64,000 nt of DNA from Rhexocercosporidium sp. MPI-PUGE-AT-0058. Lineage: Eukaryota; Ascomycota; Leotiomycetes; Helotiales. The notes under the pieces were generated by a model. The model searched no databases, had not been told where the DNA came from, and worked only from the letters and a program-made list of their open reading frames with translations. Positions 54,090 to 64,000 of this stretch are shown one piece after another. The DNA lies in contig JAGTJL010000024.1 of NCBI GenBank assembly GCA_020746875.1, positions 743,404-807,403 on the forward strand, read 5' to 3'. The stretch's first letter is position 1; each line of letters begins with the position of its first letter. Made by a program: the position numbers and the translations under genes.

Positions 54090-56400
54090 ATTTTTTTTCA
54101 ATATTAAGTTTTTAATAAGAAGCGATTAAATTAACTTTATAATTCATTTAAGGTTTTATTACTTTATTAGCTTATTATTAGGGTTAACGACCAGACGGCA
54201 AGCCTGCATCAGGAAACCGCGACCCCCGCATTAGGCAAGGCGCGCGTACGGGCCGGGCGCCGCTTTCGCGGAGTATAAGAACGTCGCGTCGTCTATCGCT
54301 TGCTCTTTTCTTCTTTTTTAATTTTTTTAATAATTATAAAGTCTTTAGATCTGCGATACTTGGTGCTCGCGCTTTATACGCATTCGGGCCTTCTACTTAA
54401 AATCCTACCTCTTCTTATTAAGCTCTTTTAATCGGCAACGCCGCAGCTGAAAAAACTACGCTAATAAAGTATAAGGCGGCTTTAATTAGAATCCGCGATC
54501 GCCTTTTATAACTTCAATATTACTAAGCAGCTATAATACAGATCCTCTCTTAAGTTCACCTTGCATTAACCGAGTTACGAGTTTAGCAGCGTCCAGACCG
54601 TTTCGTAATCTGCCTCGCTGTCGTATTATTACCGTCTCTTATAGCAGCGCTTTCTGGAGACTAAAATGCCGCGGACTAAGCTTATATACTTAAATATAAC
54701 AGTTAATTATAAAAATGCCTTAAAACGACGCGGCTAGGCTTTTACTTAATTGGGTTTAAATGCCGCAAGTAAACAACGCGGCGGTAGCTTCTTAATAAGC
54801 TTCTTTTTTTGCCGTAGCGTATTTATATTTATTTACATTACGTAAATATAAGCTAATTTAACGCGGCAGGATCGTACGATACTCTTCTCGAGCCTCGATT
54901 TGGACTTATTAAGGATTTACCGATTAAAGCGTATTAATTATACGCTTAAAAGTTAAGACGCCAGATAGCGGGAAGACTTAAAATATATTAGTTTACTTAA
55001 AGCTTGCGGATAAGCGAATAAAGCGGTATCCGAGATCATGCGCTTACTTCTTGCTGCGATTGTTACGCTCTTCTTTTTTAGCTTTTCACGGTATTACCGA
55101 CGATCGAGAGATAATATTAAGATCGGCCTATTGTAATATATAGCGAAATAAAAGTAATAGCCGCGGATAAGTATATTCTGGCTAAAGAGCGCAGGATCGA
55201 CGGTATCGGGGCTTTATAGTTACGGTAGGTTTCTTTCCGCGAGAAAAGGTCGTATTATCGCCGAAATATTTTTTCACGGAAAATGCGGCAGAAAAGAGGA
55301 AGCCTAGTATAACGGGCGTATACGGCGGATTACGGAATATATTCCGGTTCTGCGAAGGTAGTGCGAGAAGCTTATATAAACACGTTAATTTCCTTATTTC
55401 TGCTATCTTTTTTTATAATCCGGTTATATAATTAATAATTAACAAAGAACTTCTCGATTACTTCTAATTATTTCCACGTTCTTAAGATAATTATTTTTAT
55501 CGAATTAAAATATATTTATAAGTTAATTCCTTTACGCTTTAATAATATAATACCCCGCCGCAGACCTATTTTAAAGAAAGTCAGTATCTTTTAAGATATT
55601 ATATCGAGTAATATATTATTCAGTACGCTGCGACTAATAATACTAACACCGGCAATTGCTGATAATAATAAGGGCTACAAGCCCGGGATCCGAAGTATAT
55701 AATAAAGATATATTAGCTTGTAGCGATAATAACTGACTTATAAAAATCTAATCAAGTACCGGCACTATTTACGGCGGTAATAATAAAGTAAATAATAATA
55801 AAACTAACGACGACCGAAACCCCCTTACGATCGCTAATTATAAGCTATAAGCGCAGGGCTTTACAACGGGGGTTCGAGGCCCAGATAAAACAAACGGAAT
55901 TAAAGAAGTAGTTATAAATAAGAAAGATAGCTGCATCGATTAAAGCAGGTCAGCGTAAAGCGATAACTTAGGCGGGAGTTTAAGTAAGTCACGCTTATAT
56001 ACCTTTTATTATAAAAATAAAAAGCTAATTCTTTTAATATAATATAAATAATCTAGTTATCTTTTTAAGCGACGGTAATTTAAGTACTTCTAAAGCCGAA
56101 GCTAATAACGTTAGTCTTTGCGCCGAAAGTATAATAATATCAAGCGCTAGATTTTTCAATAACTTAAAGACAGCTATCGATTCGATAACTCCGGCTCTTC
56201 TTCGCCATTCCGATAAGTAATACGATATTAATAACCTCCCCGAGCCGGCTCCGCGCTTACGGCTTGCGGAATAAAGAGATTCAACGCCAGACTCTGTAAT
56301 TCCTTATATCCCTTCTTTGAACCTCTCGAGCGAGCTATTATACGATAATATTAATACGAATGCTAAGGCCACGGGCTACTCTTTGGACCTGCTTTTACGC
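54090..56400. other. Degraded repeat DNA, unassigned
   Basis: AT-rich with islands of CG-containing sequence (about 54185-54300) and stops in all frames. Probably the 5' part of a retroelement, but I recover no protein motif. Confidence 0.45.
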
Positions 56401-59400
56401 TATTATAGAGCGTCGCCAGAAACCTAGCTTAATTAAGAAGATCGCCTTTATATTGATCGAGGCGTAGTAGACGAATACGAGATAATTAGTTATACGCTCG
56501 ACACTCTCTTTATTAATAAAAGAACGAGGAAAGAATAAGAAAAAAGATAAGAGTAAGAGAAGGATAAAAGTATTAATAAATATAAAAACGAAAAGCTATA
56601 ATAAGAAACGATTCTTTCAATATTAATAAATATAACTAAAAGAATTAGCGGAATTCTAAGAGTAGCTAATCGACAGCAAGCGCATTTTAATCTTAAACTA
56701 TTTTTAAAGCCGAGTTAAACATTAGTAAAAAAATTCGCGGACGCCGAGAATTAAATCTGCTATTTTCGCCATTTTCGTTAAAAGGCCGCCTTTAACGCCT
56801 AAAGCCGCTTTTATAAAATTTAATAGGTCGCTAGTATTAAAAGCGCTAATTTATTTTAATAAACGCTAAGCTTAATTAAATAATTTTTATAAATATAATT
56901 TAAACGCTAAAGTATTATGATTTTTAAAAAGAAAATATCTTAGCGTTTTTTACTAACCGAATCCGGTTTACGAAATTAATTAATTCACTTAAGAACTCTA
57001 TTTAAACGTATAAACATATTTACGACTCCGCGAGTACACCCGAAACCTTCTTTACGGACCGCAAGTATTATTATTAACTAAAAGACAAGACCTACGGCAA
57101 ACTAAACTACGGCAAATATAAATAAAAGCCTAAAAAACACTGTATTATATATAAAAAGCAAAGATGTTAATCAACAGAGCATCCATAATATAAATAAGAC
57201 GCTGTAAAAGAGGCATAAAAACGCCGGAATAATATTAAATTTAATAGTAAGTTAAGTAAGGGTTTTAATAAGAAATTATAATAATTTATCGTTAATTATA
57301 AAGGAATACAAGAAGAGTATTATAATTAATTCTTTACCGAAAATATTACCTTTAGCGGTAGTAATATATTTACATTGTGCGACTCCGTTAAAAAGGCACT
57401 AGAAGTATTATTTTACGGAAAAATTACACAAAAGGAAGCCAAAATTATAATTATAGAGCTTATAAATTAAGCCTTATTATATATTAAGTTAAGAAAGTAA
57501 AAGACACTAAAACCATTTACGGAATTAACGTAAACATAATATAATTCACGTAATTTCCATAGAATTTTAATCGACATTAGTATAACTCGTAAATTAATAA
57601 TAAGCTATAATTAATATTTAGTTTATAATAAGTTATACTTTATAAATATTAACAAATTCATAATAATTAATGTTAAATTCGGCATTAGAGACGCTACTTC
57701 TATTAGCTTTATTAATATCGATACGCCGGTAGGAAAGCTCTGATTCCTCGTCTTTAATATAAAAACTTTATTTTTACTCTCTTTTATTAATATAAATAAA
57801 AACAAACTCTATTTTAATAACTTAACGAATACATTTTATAAAGAGGATAAATAAAAAGAAGTACCGATTATTCGATAATTTAATTACCCCTAGCTCTTTT
57901 AAAACAAATCAATTTATACCTTCCTTACGGACTTTATTAAATAAAATGAATATTATTTTACAAAAACGAAAATACGCCGCCTTCCTAAGCGTTTCGGCCA
58001 TCCGTCGGTAAAACGCCTTTAAAATCTTCTTAATAGAACAGGCCATAATATTAATATAGATACGCTAAAACATATAACTAAGTATTATAAGGAATGTTAA
58101 AAGCATAGAAAATCACTTAATAAATTCCGCTTTACTTTAAGAAATAATGCCGACTTTAACTACTATGTCTCCGTTAATATTACTATAATTAACGATATAA
58201 ATATAGTTTATATAATAGACTAATCGACACGTTTCCAAGCCAGAAGATGGCTTAAGAATACGATAATAAAACACATATAAGAAAAGATTAAGGAATACTA
58301 AATTAATACGTATTTAAGACTATTAAATATACTTATACACGACTAAGGATTTTAATTTATTAATAGCGAATTTAATTAATACGCTACTTCTATAGGAATT
58401 ATAATAAAACCTGTCCTTACAGAAGCCTATTACTTTATTGATTAAGTAAAGCATTATTATGTAATTTTAAAGCGTATTTATAATATTGTTAAATTAAAAT
58501 CACTAAGCTTATCTAAAGAAAGCGCATTATAAACAGCTCTTAAAGCAATTAACGATACAGTAAGACTTAACGACTTAATACTAATATTACTCGTTTTCAG
58601 CGCTTTCTCTTATATAATAATAAAAGATACTTTATTAAAGACTGTATTAAAGAGAGCCGCCGTATATAAAAAAGCTATAGTAAAAGTTCGAAAACTTAAC
58701 GTATAATTATAAGTTAATAAAGCACTGCATACCCGTAACGGGCTAAGTATAATAATTATTAAGGACTTATTAATTTAGTCTTTAATTATAATATATAAAA
58801 AAAGACCCGGAAAGAAAAGTAGTAAATAAATAGGACCACACACGTTATTAATAACTTAAGGAGAAGACTACGTTATATAAATTAATAATAAGGCCGTAAC
58901 CTTACGCTTAACGTCTATATAACCGTTTTTATAAAAAACACAAAGTAACGTGGAGTCACTATAAGAAAATTACTAAAAATTATAACTAAAACTAGTTAAT
59001 AATACTATATTATTAAACGTAACTCTCGCACCTACGCGACGTAAAGGCAGACCACGTATCGTACGACACAATGCTATTATATACGTTAACGAAGAGCTAA
59101 ATTACGAATATTCGCGACAAAAAGAAATCGACGGATTAATTAATAATTAAACCTTTAAGTTTATAAATTATTACGATATTCTCGTCGGTGTTAAAATATT
59201 TAACTCACGCTTTGTCGACGAAGTCAAAGACGTAGGCATATTAAATGCTTATTATAAGAAGTCAAGACTTATTATTTAAGTATATAACGACAAAGGAAAG
59301 ACAACTATATTAACTTAATTACCGATAATTTAACGTATAAGGTAGAGAATCTTACTTTATTTAATAATAATATTCCTAAAGCATAAGCTTTACCTACGGG

Positions 59401-60700
59401 ACATAACTTAAGCTTATATACAATTAAATACAGAACTCGTCCGTGAAATCTACGTCTAAACACTAAAGGGCGTACCTTAATAAAAAGGCTGCTTCTTTCG
59501 CGTTAGAAAACCATTATATAAAGTATTAAAATTAGAAAACCACTAGTTTAATACTTAATATAAACATTATAAGGTTAAATTTATACTAAGAACTCAACGT
59601 TTAACTTCTGCCTTATGTATATTAATAACGAAAACAGTTTTGGCGTCGTTAATTTATAAACCGATAATACACTCTTCTTAATAAACAATAAATTTATAGC
59701 TAAAGAAAAAGAAAAATTACTAAAATTAAAAAAAAAAAGGCAAAACCATAAGAAGAGCTTACAGTAAATTATACTCTTAAATTTAATAAAGGAATAATTA
59801 CTCTTAACACCGATACTAGTATATACTTAAATTAAACACAATAGACTGAATCTTTATAACTTATTTAAGAGAAAGCAATAAATATAACCGGCACTAAAGG
59901 CAAAGTCACTAAGAACGCTACTCCAAAAGAGTAATACGTTATATAACAAGCCCGCGGAGCTTATCTTAATATTATTTCGCAACCTAAAACCGCGTTTAAC
60001 TTATTACGTATAATATAAGTAATTAATATTTAGTATTATTACGTTAAAGAATTAAATAAAAGACTTTAATAGCAGAAGGACAACAGCGGCAAAGGCTTAT
60101 AATTCGTTAAATTAAAGACTACTAGTGTATAAATAGCTGTCTTCACAGACAAAAGCTTCGCTAATAACGCCGACTATAGCTCGTAAATCGGTTTCGTTAT
60201 TATTACTATTAATAAAGACGGAAAAGCTAATATACTTTATTAATTAAATATAAAGTGCAAGAGAATTACCCGTTCCGTATTAGCCTTAAAACTCTTTATA
60301 ATAAGCAACAGCTTTAATATAACATTAACTATTAAGTCAATATTTAAGGCAGTACTTAATACGACTATTTCGCTACGTATTTATACGGATTTCAAATTAA
60401 TTTACGATTATATCGTTAAGCTAGGCACAACACAAGAAAAGAGATTAATAGTCGACCTTATGTGCCTTCGCTACAGCTATAAACGTAAGGAAATCGATAG
60501 AATTAATTAAATTAACGGAATTAGTAACCCCGCCGACGCTATAACTAAGTCAAAGGCTTGCTCAGTACTACGTGAGCTAATCGAGACTAATAATTTCGAT
60601 GCCAAGTTGATTGAATGAGTAAAGAGAAAGGCAAGCTCTTAAAGAAGAGTTACTAATATATAAATAATAATATTCACGTAATATTCACAAAACTACGTAA
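56400..60700 (+). mobile_element. RIP-degraded Ty1/copia retrotransposon
   Basis: Plus-strand reading through stops recovers, in order: an integrase-like stretch near 58140-58420 ('STRFQARRWLKN', 'LIHD…GFNFINSEFN', 'KPVLTEAYYFID'); a reverse-transcriptase start near 59190-59300 ('FNSRFVDEVKDVG', 'YYKKSRLII'); and a copia-type RNase H near 60150-60600 ('FTDKSFANNADYSSQIGFVI', 'NPADAITKSKACS'). The IN-RT-RH order is diagnostic of Ty1/copia. In the RNase H part, Trp codons read TAA, as after RIP. LTRs were not delimited. Confidence 0.75.
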
Positions 60701-61650
60701 ATACGGAGGATAAGTTAATATAGGGGTTATATGTCGCAGGAAGTAAATAAAGAGCATTAGACGCTAGCCACTTTAGGACTAGCCTATGACGAGAGCCTCT
60801 TATATAAAGCTCTCGTCGACACCTTAAAAATAGCTCTTTAGACTTGAATAAATACATGGAATGCAACCAAAGCTTTATACTTTGTAATCGAGTCTTACCA
60901 CGATTGACTAAGTTGTTACCTATTACCGGGAGGGATAGGCAACATAGTGCAATAACAATTTCGAATTCTTTAATATTGCTAATATGTTTCTAGGAGGCTT
61001 AAATACCTTGACAAAAAAAAATGGTTATCAGAAATCTAAATTAGAGCGATTCTTTACAATCACAAAGTTAAGCTAAAATATTAATTCGACATATTCTATT
61101 AGAGTGTTATAGTGTAGTAGAGGTCAGAAGTTGGTAGCTTTAGTGAAGATTTTGGTGATTCTAGGTCGTGCACACGGAAATCCTACACCCACTTTTGAGA
61201 TAGTGGCTAACACGAGGCACATCAATAGACTCGAAGCCCTACCTTTTTGTGCTGGATTTCCTGGCGTCTGGAGGTGCATAAATTTTCACTCGATGCTTCA
61301 TAACTTAGCAAATGAAATGTGTGTTAAGAACAGCCGGGTGAACAATACATGCAGAGTTGAGCGACGTGTTTGCCGAGGCTAGAAGATAAATTGCCTTTAC
61401 CCACTATGACAAAGGTGTCACAGTTTATTTGTCACCGTATAACCTATGTTTAGAATGGAGGTAAGAAATGAAGTGAATAGGGTAGGAGTTTAAGAAAGAA
61501 TTTCCGTTATCAAAACTACTTAAGGCGGTTTAGGAAATCCCACCCCCAAGGTATGATGTGGAAATGATAGTATGTAGCACCATTACACCAGCCTATCTAA
61601 CAAAGCTAGAAGTCTCTAGAAAGTAAATATACCGTGTCGCCATGCGACAT
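60700..61650. other. Border between dead copia element and dynamin-like gene
   Basis: About 950 bp. The first 260 bp may be the copia LTR; the rest is ordinary composition. An 83-codon plus-strand frame (61131-61382) has no recognisable features and I do not call it. Confidence 0.45.
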
Positions 61651-64000
61651 CTACTCGCTACGCATGGAATGGACACTCCCACTACAATCGGATTCTTCGC
61701 CAGTTGGGGTCTCCTCTGCCAGCTTCACGCTAGCATTGGACCACACCGACGATACAGAGCTAGATGACCTAATACGTTTGGGAATCGGCAGAGCTGGATA
61801 CATTAGAGCTAGTGAATTCCAGGACCGAGATCGACTTACCAGAGGTCACACGGAGGGCGTACTGCTTGCAAAGGTTATTTCCGGCTTCCAAAGCATTCAG
61901 CTTGTCAGTGATTTCCTGCCTATGCAATCTCTTTTCCTCCGTTTCCGCCGCGATCTTCTTCACGAGGTCGGCATCCATGGCAAAAACTGACTTGGGGCAG
62001 AACATGGATGGCAAGCCGGACGCGATGATCGCTCGAACGACAAGGTTCGGCACGTTGTCAATGAACAGTTTCATGGCAACCTATTTGGAGACTATTCAGC
62101 TACGAACTCATCGTACATGTTGCTACACCTACCTTGTAGAATGCTTCCATGGCATTGAATGTAGATCCGGCAGCAATACGATCCATGTCAGGCTCGATAT
62201 TTTGACGCATCATTTTCACTAGCCGCGGAATGTCGTCTTCAGTCATCTCAAGGCTCTCAAATGCTTCCTCAAACACCCGGGTAGTCTTGGCCTCTGATTG
62301 TTCCCGTTGAAGCTTATTGTAGTTGTCGGTAAAGTAGTGGTTTCTCGTCTCGGGATGTTCTTTATGAACCGCCAAGAGCTCGTCGAGTTTGGCGTATGCC
62401 AGCACCAGCCTCTGATCCATGATAGGATCAAGCAGGTGCCGTAGCAGAGCATCGCTCACCGTAGCGTCTGTCAAGTACTGCAGTGCCTGCTCTACAAAGC
62501 TCTTTGTTATAGTCCAGACATGCTCAATGTATTGCCGTGCTAAACCTTCCCACGGCTGGCTATACTCGCGGAAGACTTCGCCAACCAGGAGAGGGTTTGG
62601 GAGGCCCGGCAGCTACAGGACACAACTTAGCACATGTTATAATTGTCTGGGCGGGTTCTTACTTCACGGCCGCGACTCTTCTTCAACAACTCGCGCACTG
62701 CTTCTACCGCTTCTGCTCGGGTTCGGTGAGTTTTCCGTTTACTTTCCCCATCTACAATCTTCCACTTTGCCCCCTTTGTTCGGATTTCTTCCTCGAATTC
62801 TATTCCTCGGTTCGCAATCATAGCTGACAGGCGTCGGTCGGGAGACTGATTCACGAAGAAGTTGTGCTCGTAGTCACCTTTGGTCGCAGCATCACAGAGC
62901 GATTGAAAGTCATCGCTCAGGTCAACGAGAAAAGTTTTCTGATCATCAAGAGTGACTCGAGTAGGGCCGAGCTTTTCCAAGCCCTGCCGACAGCTCAAGA
63001 TCCCAACCTCTATATCCTTAATCAATTGTGGAAGCTCGGCTTTGATCTGTCCAAAGAGCACAGTACTCAGACGTTGACGCAAGTTTGCAATTCCCAAATT
63101 GGCCCCGGGAAGAGTTCGAAAATTACTCTCGGCCAGGAACAGCGCCTCTACGACATCCCGGTCCTGCTCCTTGTCACCGGAGTCGAGATTTCGGACCACA
63201 TGCCAGCCAAGGGCGAATTCTACCTGTTCGTTCCGAGCAAGGCTTAGAAAGAGCTTCTCGCCATCGCTGCCATTGACGAGCTGGTCGGGCTTCGTGATGA
63301 CACCAAGAGTCCGTAGCCCTTGAGGATCAACCTCTCGAGCTTTCTTGAGGACCTAGCAAGTGTTAGCTTCTGCTTACCTGACGCATTCAGGTGAACAATT
63401 CACAATTTGATTTGGGAAGTCGTTTTTGGCCGATACAACTGCGAGGATAATACTCCTTGGGTTCGCCATATACTTAGCGACGAGGTTCGTGACTAGTTCT
63501 ACATCATGTTCAGTCTGATGTTTGTTGTGCGAGTGTATCAGGCCCGGAAGATCTACGATGGTGAGTTGCGGCTGCGTGGGCCCAGAGATCTCGACTCGTA
63601 GAATATCTTCGGTGAAAGCGTTCCCACCAACTGATAGAAGGCCCATAGCATCCTTGGCTTGCTCGAACAGAGTGACAAAGTCGTCTAGGGAGGAAACTTC
63701 GTGCCGAAACTGCCAAAGACGGTCTTGCTCGGATGACGACCGGCTCTTCCCAGGGACCTGGATTATTGGTATAGTGAAACTTAGATCGGATAAGGAACTT
63801 ACCAAAGAGACTCTGATTTCAGCGTCGGCGGCTCGACGCAAGATAACCTCCGTTGCAAACCGCGTGCAGAGATTATCTTTCCGCGGGAAAGGAACTCCAG
63901 AGATGGCTTCGAGGAGGGAGCTCTTGCCGCTTGACTGATCCCCGCAGACAATCAATTGAGGTAGGGCAGTGAATTCACTTAGTCCCTCTGCGCGAAGTGA
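61651..64000 (-). CDS. Dynamin/Mx-like large GTPase, 5' end outside the window
   Basis: Six visible exons: 64000-63803 (continues beyond the edge), 63757-63404, 63352-62663, 62612-62133, 62080-61840, 61793-61651. GTPase motifs: G1 'GDQSSGKSS', G3 'DLPG', G4 'TKPD'. The stalk (middle) follows, and the C-terminus holds a GTPase effector domain ('FYKVAMKLFIDNVPNLVVRA'). The Ser-rich tail ends at 61651. The last intron is taken as 46 bp (61794-61839); a nearer AG would leave only 31 bp and is less likely, and both keep frame. Such fungal Mx-like dynamins remodel membranes, and many genomes hold several of unknown role. Only the far N-terminus is missing. Confidence 0.9.

Noticed and set aside
61809..61839. 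31-bp intron as the last intron of the dynamin-like gene
   Set aside because: Too short for normal fungal splicing; the 46-bp alternative has a CTAAT branch site and also keeps frame.
1..64000. CRISPR arrays, bacterial operons, riboswitches
   Set aside because: Introns, domain types and RIP decay show a fungal nuclear sequence; the direct repeats present are minisatellites without spacer structure.

Overview
The window looks like nuclear DNA of a filamentous ascomycete (Pezizomycotina). The evidence is short GT-AG introns of about 45-160 bp with CTRAY-type branch points, a fungal PKS-NRPS, a Zn2Cys6 regulator, a SesB/NACHT/ankyrin protein, and AT-rich blocks of dead transposons whose codons carry RIP-like changes (Trp or Gln codons turned to TAA, Asp-Asp turned to Asn-Asn). 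I cannot fix the class or genus. All gene models were spliced by eye; most exon sets sum to whole codons and restore known family motifs.

Layout. (1) 1-3850: RIP-degraded transposon DNA with a pogo/Fot1-like transposase relic and one broken unknown ORF. (2) 3899-35123: a biosynthetic gene cluster: a 4096-aa PKS-NRPS (KS-AT-DH-MT-psiER-KR-ACP-C-A-PCP-R), a trans-acting enoyl reductase, a P450, an FAD monooxygenase, an FSH1/LovG-type hydrolase, an aldose 1-epimerase-like protein, a 2OG-Fe(II) oxygenase, an AflR-like Zn2Cys6 regulator and a 14-TM-type MFS exporter. A MITE lies inside it. (3) 35900-40300: dead Tad1-like LINE. (4) 41176-51630: an island of self/non-self recognition type genes: a SesB-like hydrolase/NACHT/ankyrin/Cys-rich/repeat-tail NLR-like protein, an unknown 297-aa protein, and an ankyrin-like/subtilisin (S8) protein. 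(5) 51930-53212: two gene relics fused back to back, a kinase fragment and the C-terminal half of a GH3 beta-glucosidase. (6) 53870-60960: a 9-bp AT satellite, then a RIP-degraded Ty1/copia element. (7) 61651-64000: a dynamin/Mx-like GTPase running off the right edge.

How the cluster may work (inference): the PKS-NRPS plus trans-ER makes a methylated reduced polyketide and couples it to one amino acid. The R domain releases it as an aldehyde or, if it acts as a Dieckmann cyclase, a tetramic acid. P450, FMO and 2OG oxygenase then tailor it, and the MFS protein exports it. The strongest new observation is an 11-bp motif, CGGYGACTTTY, found in the promoters of PKS-NRPS, ER/P450, FMO/hydrolase (as a 15-bp tandem array), epimerase/2OG oxygenase (twice) and the MFS gene (one-base variant). 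It is a good candidate for the cluster regulator's binding site.
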